13,677 bases of DNA from CAYPLH01 sp964411505. GTDB taxonomy: Bacteria; Bacillota; Clostridia; CAYPLH01; DUMO01. Of this stretch, positions 1-6,395 are shown in pieces (position 1 is the stretch's first letter; each line of letters opens with the position of its first letter). The notes below the pieces were generated by a model. That model was not told where the DNA came from and did not search any database. It saw only the letters and a list, made by a program, of their open reading frames with translations. The stretch covers positions 1 through 13,677 of the forward strand of contig CAYPLH010000080.1 in the NCBI GenBank assembly GCA_964411505.1, given 5' to 3'. The position numbers were made by a program, and so were the translations under genes.

Positions 1-73
1 ATTTATTCTTATTGTAACCTCGTTTATGGCATATGTCAATAACTTTTGAGTAATTTTATAAAAAATTTAAAAA

Positions 74-111
74 GACTGCCGCCCAAGGCTTGAATTGCCC
101 GGGCGGCAGTC
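74..111 (-). terminator. Rho-independent terminator, minus strand
   Basis: An 11-bp perfect inverted repeat (GACTGCCGCCC at 74-84, GGGCGGCAGTC at 101-111) forms a GC-rich stem. Read on the minus strand it is followed at once by TTTTTAAATTTTTT, the expected uridine tract. It sits just past the last remnant of the recombinase and closes the minus-strand block. The plus-strand flank has no T tract. Confidence 0.85.
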
Positions 112-152
112 AATAAAATATAAAGTTGGATGAGTTTTATTCTTTTCTATTG

Positions 153-230
153 TTAACCCATTATTTCAACACAACTTTTAAACCGAAATACAATCTTACC
201 ATCACGGTTCACCGTTGCCGTTACCACCAT
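153..230 (-). pseudogene. C-terminal tail of a large serine recombinase (remnant)
   Basis: This 25-codon stretch ends in DGKIVFRFKSCVEIMG and a stop. That resembles the extreme C-terminus of large serine recombinases, which commonly end in a strand pattern such as '(V)TVY..D.(I/V).F.FK.G.EI'. It lies directly downstream of, and out of frame with, the recombinase piece that ends at 202. The simplest reading is that the DNA coding for the part between the zinc-ribbon region and this tail was lost and the frame shifted. The identification rests on a short motif. Confidence 0.5.
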
Positions 231-693
231 AGAAACCACCGCAATCGCCACAGATGAGCTTGCTGTGAAAAACTTTGTCACTGTAAGCTCTTCCAAGTTC
301 CTTGCGCTGTGCCATTTCGTCTTGTACCATATCAAATTCCTCTGATGAAATAATTGCTACATGGGAACCCTCCACATAGAATTGTGGCACCTCGCCGTTG
401 TTCTCTCGTAGTTCTTTTGTCAAAAAATCCACTGTGATCAGTTTCCCAACAAATTCCCGAAATTTTTCAGGCTTGTTGATATAAACATCGCTATAATAGA
501 TATGTTTCCCAAACAGAATTTTGGATGCACTTTTTATCCTACCCCATAGTGTGGTATGGTTATGGTCATAGCGAGAATCCTGAACTGTAATGTTATAGTT
601 GATCTCGCCGTCATACCACATGCTCTTATCGACAACAAGCATGGAACAGTCGCAATCGCATTTTAAGAATACTGTGGTTTCTTGCTTATTCAT
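202..693 (-). pseudogene. Chimeric ORF: orphan protein fused to a serine recombinase fragment
   Basis: The likely start is the ATG at 691-693, because GAGGGGG lies 8 nt upstream; the reading frame extends further up to 729 without a ribosome site. Residues 1 to about 85 (many Cys early: KCDCDC; then VQDSRYDHNHTTLWGR) form a small protein I cannot name, of a kind I associate with mobile elements. Residues about 86-155 switch to the central part of a large serine recombinase: DFLTKE, NNGEVPQFYVEGSH, a helix with EEFDMVQDEMAQRK, then CGDCGGFYG, the first CxxC (Cys148, Cys151) of the recombinase zinc ribbon. The catalytic serine domain is absent and the reading frame stops soon after the CxxC. 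It looks like a deletion joint, and any protein made would not be a working recombinase. Confidence 0.7.
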
Positions 694-715
694 AGTACGT
701 GCCCCCTCAATTCCA

Positions 716-1362
716 TTATTTAAAGGCATTGCACAGCTTTCTAACCGTCTGCATTATGTCGCCCCAGCCGATATCAGCAGCATATTCAAATTTACGCTGA
801 TAGTTTTTCCACAGAGCCACCATATCAGTGCTGTATTCCACTTCATCCAGAATTATATCAATACTGCTGACGACGGCTGAGGAACCTCTCTTTTCCCCAG
901 TGTTGGCAAAAGCCGCTCGCAACACGGTGTGATGATGTCTCCCGTAGAGAAATCAATTTTCAAGGGCGTATGCATCGTCTCAAGCGTTGTGTCCAGCATG
1001 ACCCGAACGCTAGGATAGTCCGCTTCGTCCATAATCGACGCAACGCTTTTTATTTCGAATGCCATGCTATCCTCAATTTGAATCGAAGTGATCTCCTCTA
1101 CTACCTTTCTGGCGCTTTCCTCAGATAAAGGCAGATTCTTAAGCGTTGCATCAACATTCATCGTCGAGCGGTTGTCCAGTCCAACCATAGCAGCAACGAG
1201 CGTACCACCCTTCAATATCAAGTTATCCCTGAATGGGGAAAGCGACAAACGCTCAAGGAACCTCTCCATGACATAGTTGCGGATGATTGTCTGAGCCTTT
1301 GTGCTGTCGCCCTTTGAAAGGTTGCACACCAAGGCTTTCAGTTGTCGTGACGTATGAATCAT
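716..1362 (-). pseudogene. abiEii: AbiEii-type nucleotidyltransferase toxin, internally deleted and frameshifted
   Basis: The first part (1362 down to about 925) matches the N-terminal half of AbiEii toxins: MIHTSRQLK, SKGDSTKAQ, RDNLILKGGTLVAAMVG (the GG[ST] nucleotidyltransferase motif), RSTMNVDATLK, and TPLKIDFSTGDIITP. The C-terminal part continues in another frame (about 910 to 716) with FANTGEKRGS, LDEVEYSTDMVALWKNYQRK, YAADIGW and a TAA stop. About 100 residues normally found between GDIITP and FANT are missing. The catalytic D-x-D position reads NVD, so the first metal-binding Asp is Asn. The start overlaps the stop of the AbiEi remnant as TAATG, the coupling expected for an abiE operon. 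Family members are usually near 280-300 residues. The gene is certainly non-functional as drawn. Confidence 0.85.
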
Positions 1363-1577
1363 TACAAAAGCATCTCCAAATACAGTCTGACAATTTTTTC
1401 TACAGAAAAGGCTTTTGCGTAGCGCATCAGCAAAGGGATGTTCTTTTCCTTGAAACGCACATATTCTCTGATTGCTGATTGCAAGTCCTGAAGACTCTGT
1501 ATTTCTACGTATCTTTCCTTTGATTCCTACAACGCACTCCAGATGCCTTGAAGATGTCGCTTGAGCCTGGTATCTCC
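1362..1577 (-). pseudogene. abiEi: C-terminal remnant of the AbiEi antitoxin
   Basis: Immediately upstream of the AbiEii remnant and overlapping its ATG by one base, this frame encodes SAIREYVRFKEKNIPLLMRYAKAFSVEKIVRLYLEMLL and a TAA. Such a C-terminal helical segment is typical of the antitoxins paired with AbiEii toxins. Going upstream, the frame is broken by TAG at 1527-1529 (preceded by GIWSAL, followed by ESKERYVE) and again by TAA at 1578-1580. The N-terminal winged helix is not visible in any frame. With both partners broken, the type IV toxin-antitoxin pair is dead. The rest of the stretch, to 1692, holds nothing I can recognise. Confidence 0.65.
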
Positions 1578-1692
1578 TTAGCTTCGAGATATATTTCAGA
1601 AAAAGTTCTCCTTAACATTTCTTTTTAAAGATTTCTAATTCCTACTCGCTGATTTATAAGGCAAAAGTCTCCACTTACTTAAGATACTCTTC

Positions 1693-2163
1693 TCACAATT
1701 CCATCATTTTATCAATCTCTCTTAGTTTATCCTTATTGAAAATACTAGATACTTTACAACTTTCAATATATTGTGACTCAACTCCTTCAAAATCAAACGA
1801 GTTCAAAACCTTTAAGCAAAGAGCAGGCAATAAAATCGACATTTTTACTAAAAGTTTAATGCTTGCTTCATTTTCTTTCCATATGTTCATTATTACACTA
1901 TCCTCGCCAAAACTAGTACTCGCATAAGATATATCTTCAGATACTTTTACTTCTTTTTTGAAGCTTGTCAAAGATCCTGCTGCAGGATGTACAATATAAA
2001 TCTCATCACCTAGCTTTGCAGCAACAATAATATGATTGATAAATTTTTCTGTGAAAACTTTAGTTTGGTCCCCTAATGTCACACTACCCTCACCGACAGC
2101 TTTAATCAGTACATCGAGTGCCTTTGGTGTTGTGAATAGTAAATCAGCCCTTGTATTACTCAT
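1693..2163 (-). CDS. Hypothetical protein, 156 residues
   Basis: I do not recognise this protein. It is soluble-looking, with no signal peptide or clear membrane segment; a hydrophobic stretch near residues 107-118 (KMSILLPALCLKVL) looks like a buried helix. The C-terminus is charged (KDKLREIDKMMEL). It ends in TGA, which shows that TGA is used as a stop in this DNA. There is no Shine-Dalgarno sequence before the ATG; instead a 6-bp inverted repeat (TGAAAC/GTTTCA, 2168-2184) sits 4 nt upstream. That could mean hairpin control, or that the gene has lost its natural 5' end. It stands alone between the AbiE remnant and a possible recombinase tail. Confidence 0.5.
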   Translation of the reverse strand: MSNTRADLLFTTPKALDVLIKAVGEGSVTLGDQTKVFTEKFINHIIVAAKLGDEIYIVHPAAGSLTSFKKEVKVSEDISYASTSFGEDSVIMNIWKENEASIKLLVKMSILLPALCLKVLNSFDFEGVESQYIESCKVSSIFNKDKLREIDKMMEL

Positions 2164-2203
2164 AATATGAAACGCTCTGTTTCATCACAATCCCTTACTT
2201 GAA

Positions 2204-2329
2204 TTAGATTTCGATCAGTTCCTCGTTGAGGACTTTGATATTCTGCAGGAGCCTTCGGACTAAGTCGTCATCAAAGCTCCGTATACCCAAACATATCAAT
2301 ATTCCGTCAAAAGATAAACGAGGGTTCAT
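2204..2329 (-). pseudogene. Possible C-terminal fragment of a serine recombinase
   Basis: A 41-codon frame runs from the ATG at 2327-2329 to TAA. Its second half, RSFDDDLVRRLLQNIKVL, resembles the segment just before the terminal beta strands of large serine recombinases (pattern 'F/YDD.LVR.L...I.V'). GGAGAG lies before the ATG, so a short peptide could be made. No other recombinase domain is next to it. The frame differs from, and lies about 1.5 kb away from, the recombinase pieces at 153-460, so it is a separate scrap. The resemblance is short and uncertain. Confidence 0.35.
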
Positions 2330-2414
2330 ATCTCTCCAATATATCAAGAAACCTCAATTTCATCTCTGGTCTTGAAGTAAATGAAACAGGGTGTTTACCC
2401 CCAACAAATGTTTA

Positions 2415-2448
2415 TGCCATGCGACTTTGACCGCATGGCATCTTTTTT
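2415..2448 (+). terminator. Terminator-like hairpin, plus strand
   Basis: TGCCATGCG (2415-2423) pairs with CGCATGGCA (2432-2440) around an 8-nt loop and is followed by TCTTTTTT. It has the form of an intrinsic terminator for plus-strand transcription. No plus-strand gene lies just upstream, so it may instead insulate the RelB/YafQ operon or be part of a leader. Its 3' arm overlaps the next palindrome. Confidence 0.5.
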
Positions 2449-2486
2449 GACCAAAATTGATGGAAAGTTAGGTCAAAAAAGATGCC
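2437..2486. repeat. Perfect 16-bp inverted repeat overlapping the hairpin
   Basis: GGCATCTTTTTTGACC (2437-2452) is repeated in inverted form at 2471-2486, with 18 nt between. The left arm includes the 3' end of the terminator-like hairpin at 2415-2440, so the two structures cannot form fully together. The region to about 2505 resembles the sequence near 3488-3555 on the other side of the toxin-antitoxin operon. Confidence 0.75.
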
Positions 2487-2712
2487 GGGCAGAAATATTT
2501 TATTATAAGTCATTACCGGATTATCTTTTATAAACAGCAGATAACTTAAGAAATTCACCTTTATGATACTTTTAACAACATCTTTCCTAAATTGTAATTG
2601 GCAAAGCAAAGTAAAGAAATTTTGCCCCCTTGATGCATAAATTGAAATATTAAGCATATTATATATATAAGCAAATTCAATGCTAATTACATTACAGAAG
2701 CGTTTTATTTGC

Positions 2713-2741
2713 TTGACGCAACGATTTAATTGTAGTATAAT
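2713..2741 (+). promoter_or_regulatory. Sigma-A promoter of the RelB/YafQ operon
   Basis: TTGACG (2713-2718) and TATAAT (2736-2741) are separated by 17 bp, a near-consensus vegetative promoter. A Shine-Dalgarno (GAAGGAG, 2751-2757) follows, then the antitoxin ATG at 2767. Antitoxins of this family usually repress their own promoter; I cannot point to a definite operator. Confidence 0.85.
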
Positions 2742-2766
2742 AAGCCCAAGGAAGGAGTGATTCTAT

Positions 2767-3045
2767 ATGGCAAAAACAACATCCAATGTCAGCTTTCGTC
2801 TTGACAGCGACTTGAAAGCACAAGCCGATATCTTGTTTTCTCAGCTTGGTCTTAATATGACAACAGCATTTAATGTATTTCTTCGTCAAGCTGTTCGTGA
2901 AGGTTGTATTCCTTTTGACATTACAATTAACACACCTAACGCAGAAACAATTACGGCTTTGTTGGAAGCAGAACGTATTGCCCGTGACCCTTCTATTAAA
3001 CGTTATAATGATGTAGAAGAAGCTCTTAAGGAGCTTAAGTCATGA
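2767..3045 (+). CDS. RelB/DinJ-family antitoxin
   Basis: This 92-residue protein has the ribbon-helix-helix N-terminus of the RelB/DinJ family: SNVSFRLDSDLKAQADILFSQ, then LGLNMTTAFNVFLRQAVREG and IPF, which is close to the E. coli DinJ pattern. The C-terminal tail (about 50-92, acidic and helical, ending DVEEALKELKS) is the part that wraps and blocks the toxin in this family. The ATG follows GAAGGAG by 9 nt. Its last codon and stop overlap the toxin start as ATGA, so translation is probably coupled, with the antitoxin made first. It is expected to neutralise the YafQ-like RNase and to repress the operon as a complex. Confidence 0.94.
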   Translation: MAKTTSNVSFRLDSDLKAQADILFSQLGLNMTTAFNVFLRQAVREGCIPFDITINTPNAETITALLEAERIARDPSIKRYNDVEEALKELKS

Positions 3046-3320
3046 GACGCAGTATTGTTTGGACAAACCAATTTAAGAAAGATTATAAGCTGTCAATCAA
3101 CCGCGGTTTAGATATTGAGCTTCTTGATAATGCAATCCGTACACTTGCAGACGGAAATCCTCTACCTATTGAATATAAAGACCATCACCTGTCAGGTAAC
3201 TGGAAAGGACATCGTGAATGTCATATTCAGCCCGATTGGTTGTTGGTTTACCGAATGGAAGAAAATATTCTTATACTAACATTGTCAAGGACAGGAACTC
3301 ATAGCGATTTGTTCGGATAA
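3042..3320 (+). CDS. YafQ-family mRNA interferase toxin
   Basis: At 92 residues this has the full length of the YafQ toxins, ribosome-dependent mRNA endonucleases of the RelE superfamily. The sequence tracks E. coli YafQ closely: YKDHHLSGNWKGHRECHIQPDW, then a strand LLVYRMEENILIL and the end SRTGTHSDLFG. Residues corresponding to the known catalytic set are present: His48 or His49, His61, Asp65, Arg83, His87 and Phe91. The enzyme therefore looks intact and active. It overlaps the antitoxin by 4 nt and is followed by a terminator at 3319, so the operon is a complete two-gene module. It is the only toxin-antitoxin pair in the window that is undamaged. Confidence 0.94.
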   Translation: MRRSIVWTNQFKKDYKLSINRGLDIELLDNAIRTLADGNPLPIEYKDHHLSGNWKGHRECHIQPDWLLVYRMEENILILTLSRTGTHSDLFG

Positions 3321-3351
3321 TAGTCTTTGCTTTTGCAGAGGCTATTTTTTT
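3319..3351 (+). terminator. Terminator of the RelB/YafQ operon
   Basis: AATAGTCT (3319-3326) pairs with AGGCTATT (3339-3346), one G-T wobble, 12-nt loop, followed by a run of seven Ts. It begins at the last bases of the toxin stop codon. Confidence 0.75.
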
Positions 3352-3487
3352 ATATTTATCAGTGTCAAAGCCTGCTCTGTTGTGACCTTCCATGATGATA
3401 ATCAGATAATGGTTTGAAGGAACACCTTCATAAATTCTAATCTTCTTTTTTACAGTCAAAAGAAGCCAACTGCAACAGCAATCGACT

Positions 3488-3555
3488 TCTTTCGACAAAA
3501 TATGTGGAAGGTTTGGTCAGAAAAGATCCCATTTCTTTGGTGCATATTTTGCTTA
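3488..3555. repeat. Degenerate second copy of the 2442-2505 repeat
   Basis: CGACAAAAT, TGTGGAAGGTTTGGTCAGA, AAAAGATCCC and a later ATATTTT.CTTATAA correspond in order to GACCAAAAT, GATGGAAAGTTAGGTCA, AAAAAGATGCC and ATATTTTATTATAA near 2449-2502, with small indels. By eye 22 of 29 positions match in the core. Both copies have the same orientation and flank the RelB/YafQ operon about 1.05 kb apart. The remainder of 3352-3636 holds no gene I can support. Confidence 0.5.
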
Positions 3556-3636
3556 TAATCTCACCGATAAATTGAAATTTGTCAGCCTCATGTTATGCTT
3601 ATATGTACTTTCGTAATTGTACAGTATATCTGGTTA

Positions 3637-3840
3637 CTATTTCAACGCCTTTCGTACGACTACTCTGCCATCTCGTTCAGCGGATTTAGTAAACCCGCAT
3701 TTTTCGTACATCGCCAGAGGCTCTCTATAATCAAAGGCTGAATGAATTTTGTTGACATACGCCTCGACAAAATCAAAACCATCGTCGGCCGCGTCTTTGC
3801 AGATGCGCTCCACCAATTGTGTGGCTCGATAGGAACGGAA
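3637..3840 (-). pseudogene. GNAT acetyltransferase, C-terminal fragment
   Basis: In a frame different from the neighbouring Fic piece, 67 codons encode the C-terminal half of a GNAT-family N-acetyltransferase: ATQLVERICKDAADDGFDFVEAYVNK (helix and strand after the acetyl-CoA binding loop), then EPLAMYEKCGFTKSAERDGRVVVRKALK and a TAG stop. 'MYEKCGF' is the family's usual beta bulge/helix motif near the C-terminus. The N-terminal half and a proper G-x-G/A loop are missing; only YRATQ is left of it. The upstream side joins directly to a Fic fragment, so this is a deletion or recombination product. Confidence 0.75.
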
Positions 3841-3986
3841 ATAACACCGCAGCCGGACGAAATCATCACCTGATTACCTGCAAGCATGGCTGTCCGTTTG
3901 TTCCCGTCAAGAAACATCTGCTTCCTCATGAGATACAGCATTAATGTGATTGCCCTATCCGTAGCATTCTCAATATCATGAGTTGA
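3830..3986 (-). pseudogene. Fic/DOC-family fragment
   Basis: The frame reads HDIENATDRAITLMLYLMRKQMFLDGNKRTAMLAGNQVMISSGCGVISVPIE. It contains the second half of the Fic motif (here QMFLDGNKRTAM, matching HPFxxGNKRTA with the catalytic His replaced by Gln) and the helix that follows. Fic enzymes usually modify proteins by transferring AMP from ATP. The first residues of the Fic core, the inhibitory helix and the C-terminal helices are missing. After SVPIE the frame passes into sequence that, in another frame, is a GNAT protein. With no catalytic His and no complete fold, it cannot be a working Fic enzyme. The frame stays open upstream to 4076, but I see no family match there. Confidence 0.7.
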
Positions 3987-4068
3987 AAAACGAGGTGTTA
4001 TGATGATTCGATAATCCAGTTCACAAACAAAAGAATTTTTAAGCCCGGCGATGAATGGGGTTATTAGA

Positions 4069-4620
4069 TTATTCTTTTACAAGATACTTACTTAAATACT
4101 CAATGAAATTTTTAAATGCTTCATCCATGACATAAGAGTTTTCTACTTCATATACACTATCTAAAATATCTTTTACTTGGTCTTTAATGCTCGAAAAGTC
4201 ATTAATATAGAAACCTAATATGCTTTTTTGTATTTCTTCATTACTATTTAAGACTATTGAAAGTACTTCAAAACATTCATCAGTGGTTCTATCAATTAAT
4301 ATTCGAAAATTATCACTTGCTTTTCTAGTAGTGTCATAGCATTTTGTCAATAATTTGTCAGGTTCATTTATGTCCACGGTGAAGCTTAACCATGTTGATG
4401 TATCATAATACTCTATGCTTTCATCAAGTCTCTCTAATAAATCTTCCAATATTCTCTCATATTCAAGATAGTCTAATAACGCACATACTTTTATTTTCAG
4501 CAATGGATGGAGATCCTCTTTATTATTAATATCATATGGTTTTGTCCTATGGTTTAAGCCAGAATGTTTGTTGAGCAAATCAATTTTCTTCACAGTTTCT
4601 CGATTAAATAGATTTTTCAA
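4069..4620 (-). CDS. Hypothetical acidic, helical protein, 183 residues
   Basis: I do not recognise this protein. The best start is TTG at 4618-4620, since AGAGGTGAT lies just upstream at normal spacing; the GTG at 4627-4629 would overlap that site. It is largely helical with many Asp/Glu/Lys (LLDYLEYERILEDLLERLDE, IKDQVKDILDSVYEVE), has no signal peptide or membrane segment, and ends EYLSKYLVKE. It is 74 bp downstream of the RQC-minor-like gene on the same strand, so co-transcription is possible. It could be a partner or immunity-type protein of that cluster, but this is only inferred from position. Confidence 0.6.
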   Translation of the reverse strand: MKNLFNRETVKKIDLLNKHSGLNHRTKPYDINNKEDLHPLLKIKVCALLDYLEYERILEDLLERLDESIEYYDTSTWLSFTVDINEPDKLLTKCYDTTRKASDNFRILIDRTTDECFEVLSIVLNSNEEIQKSILGFYINDFSSIKDQVKDILDSVYEVENSYVMDEAFKNFIEYLSKYLVKE

Positions 4621-4694
4621 ATAGATCACCTCTTTATGTTTTTGTTATTAACAGATTTATAACATTATATCCAATTGCTGAATATTATCATTCC

Positions 4695-5282
4695 TTAAAA
4701 TAAGGTTCCCTCTTTTATCAAATAATCAATAACCTTTTGAATTTCAGCCTGTACCTTCTTGTATTCAATTTCCCTCCAGGCTTTAAGGAGCGGTATAAAC
4801 CTAGCATTGCCTGTTTGTCTGATTTTTTTAATCAGCAGCAGTATCATTCCCCTATTCCTGTCTTTCAACTCCTGTACAAAACTATAGTCTTTCCCCTCCA
4901 GTAGTTTTGTAAGTTTTTGCAATAATTCCTCAGAATATGTTTCTCTCTCAATTTCCCACCCAGTTTCTGAGAAAATCAGTATCGGAAGCCTGTCTCTATA
5001 CTCAATTTCAAGGAAGTTTTTCTTTATCATCCAATCAATTCGGTATGTTATTTCCTGCAGAGTTAAATCACGGTAATATCCATAGACAGGACATTGATCC
5101 AAACCATACTCCAGTACTTTTTTATCTTTTGAACCCTTTAGAATTTTTGCCAGCATACTTCTTCCACCGGTTGCAATAATCTCATCAGCAGCTCGAAGTA
5201 TCGCTCTGATTTGCTCTTCAGTTAAATATTTTATGTCACCGCTGTTTAGCTCGAATCTTACTCTTTGCTTTTTTCTGCCCAT
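4695..5282 (-). CDS. RQC-minor-like winged-helix DNA-binding protein
   Basis: This 195-residue protein starts at an ATG preceded by AGAAGGT. Residues about 20-115 look like a stand-alone RQC winged helix, the DNA-binding domain found at the C-terminus of RecQ helicases: a helix EEQIRAILRAADEIIATGGRSMLAKILKGSKDKKVLEYGL, then a turn with CPVYGYYRDLT, a recognition helix LQEITYRIDWMIKKNFLEIEY, and the beta wing RLPILIFSETGWEIER. Free-standing versions are known as RQC-minor proteins. Residues 116-195 form a helical tail (LLQKLTKLLEGKDYSF, RGMILLLIKKIRQTGNARFIPLLKAWREIEYKKVQAEIQ). There is no helicase domain. Known RQC domains bind duplex-fork DNA, so this may sense unusual DNA. The Bro-N gene lies 148 bp upstream in the same direction. 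Confidence 0.72.
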   Translation of the reverse strand: MGRKKQRVRFELNSGDIKYLTEEQIRAILRAADEIIATGGRSMLAKILKGSKDKKVLEYGLDQCPVYGYYRDLTLQEITYRIDWMIKKNFLEIEYRDRLPILIFSETGWEIERETYSEELLQKLTKLLEGKDYSFVQELKDRNRGMILLLIKKIRQTGNARFIPLLKAWREIEYKKVQAEIQKVIDYLIKEGTLF

Positions 5283-5430
5283 AGTTATACCTTCTGTCCT
5301 AATCCTTCTTTCCTACAGTACTGTCTTTCTTTTCCTAAATTGCTTGGCTGTATCATCAACTAAATAATTCATAGTCATTCTCTTTTCAATTGTTTTTTAT
5401 TTACACTTATACTCTTTGCATTCTTGCTTG

Positions 5431-6213
5431 TTACAACTTTTTTCTCTGTTGTTTCTTCAAGTTGCTTTCTAGCCGCATTGCAACCTGACCGCCCTGTCGA
5501 GCCACTGTCTTATTTTCTTCAAAGGTTTCTGGCACTTTTTGTTTGGAAATTTCGGTAGTTGAAGCTTCTGCGAGCATATTCAAAACCAATTCAAGATTGG
5601 TCATATTATCCCGTAAATTTTCCTTTTTTAAGTCTTTAAGCTTCTTATACTCTTTGGTAGTTAATCCTGCCCAAGATTTAGAAATCTCGTCTGTCAATAT
5701 TGCATATTCAATGCCTTTTTGAACCCCTCGTTTATCCCACTCATCTGTTAGTTCTTTTCTGACTTCTATTGTTTTTAACCTCTGGTCAATCCATTCTTTT
5801 GAATATCCTTTTCTAAGATATGTCTCAAGGGCACGCTCTATAGCAAGTTCAGGATCAGCGGTTTCATCTATTCTTTCGCTTCCAACCTTTGCAAGCCATA
5901 TTTTAAAAGGTTCTGCTTTGGGTGAGGGTATTGACTGAATCAAACGCAGAAGCTGCTCTGTATCAGCAACATCAGTTTTATAAAATTTCCCATCTGTTGA
6001 CTTCATTTTCAGTTGTCCGATTTTATCGGACAACTGACTTCCCTCTGAATTAAGTTTAGATTTGAGGTCACTCCAATATTTCCGTGGACGTTCAGTTCCA
6101 GTCAACACTTCAATAACATCAATAATAGAGAAAAACCATTTTTCTTGTTCTTCATCCCATGAAACACGAACTCTTTTATCTTCAAATAATTTAATCGCAT
6201 TCTCCTTATCCAC
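5431..6213 (-). CDS. Bro-N domain protein (phage antirepressor-like / DinD-like)
   Basis: This 260-residue protein starts with GTG (6211-6213) 8 nt after GGGGG. Residues about 5-105 form a Bro-N domain: IKLFEDKRVRVSWDEEQEKWFFSIIDVIEVLTGTERPRKYWSDLKSKL, then a Ser-rich strand and TEQLLRLIQSIPSPKAEPFKIWLAKVGSERI. Bro-N domains occur in phage antirepressors and in baculovirus Bro proteins and probably bind DNA. The rest is helical and ends with a segment (MLAEASTTEISKQK...F...VARQGGQVA) shared by many bacterial Bro-N proteins, some labelled DNA-damage-inducible protein D. No LexA-type box is evident upstream. It is the first of three genes in the same direction. A role in prophage regulation or in defence are both possible. 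Confidence 0.82.
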   Translation of the reverse strand: MDKENAIKLFEDKRVRVSWDEEQEKWFFSIIDVIEVLTGTERPRKYWSDLKSKLNSEGSQLSDKIGQLKMKSTDGKFYKTDVADTEQLLRLIQSIPSPKAEPFKIWLAKVGSERIDETADPELAIERALETYLRKGYSKEWIDQRLKTIEVRKELTDEWDKRGVQKGIEYAILTDEISKSWAGLTTKEYKKLKDLKKENLRDNMTNLELVLNMLAEASTTEISKQKVPETFEENKTVARQGGQVAMRLESNLKKQQRKKL

Positions 6214-6296
6214 CGCGTATCCCCCATCTTTTTAAACTTCACTGTCTGAGCTATTTATATCAAATACAAAGATATCACTGTTTCTTTGCTTATATA

Positions 6297-6332
6297 ATAT
6301 ATTATTCGATAAAAATCCCCAATTTCCTCCAT
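6297..6332 (-). promoter_or_regulatory. Conserved upstream element, copy 1 (mini-ORF MEE.G..YRIIY)
   Basis: Read on the minus strand, TGGAGGAAA is followed after 17 nt of less conserved sequence by TTTATCGAATAATATAT. The same two blocks with identical spacing occur at 12459-12493. The first block starts an open frame (ATG at 6330-6332) that encodes MEEIGDFYRIIYY and stops after 25 codons. It lies 84 bp upstream of the Bro-N start. It may be a leader peptide, the head of a lost gene, or a protein-binding site. The rest of 6214-6395 holds no other clear signal. Confidence 0.4.
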
Positions 6333-6395
6333 AATGTAATAATAAATATTTCTATTCAATTTAAGATGTCTAACACTTCGCAAACGTCACTGATT

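Noticed and set aside
2437..2486. Integron attC site flanking the toxin-antitoxin operon
   Set aside because: A GTTRRRY-like heptamer (GTTAGGT) is present but no matching RYYYAAC partner at the other end, and no integrase is nearby.
3271..3498. 75-codon minus-strand open frame beside the YafQ gene
   Set aside because: It overlaps the toxin end and its terminator, lacks a ribosome site and has no family match, although GVPSNHYLIIIMEGHNRAGF looks somewhat protein-like.
5317..5376. 19-codon minus-strand mini-ORF (MNYLVDDTAKQ) between the Bro-N and RQC-minor-like genes
   Set aside because: It has a plausible ribosome site but is too short and matches nothing; kept only as a note.
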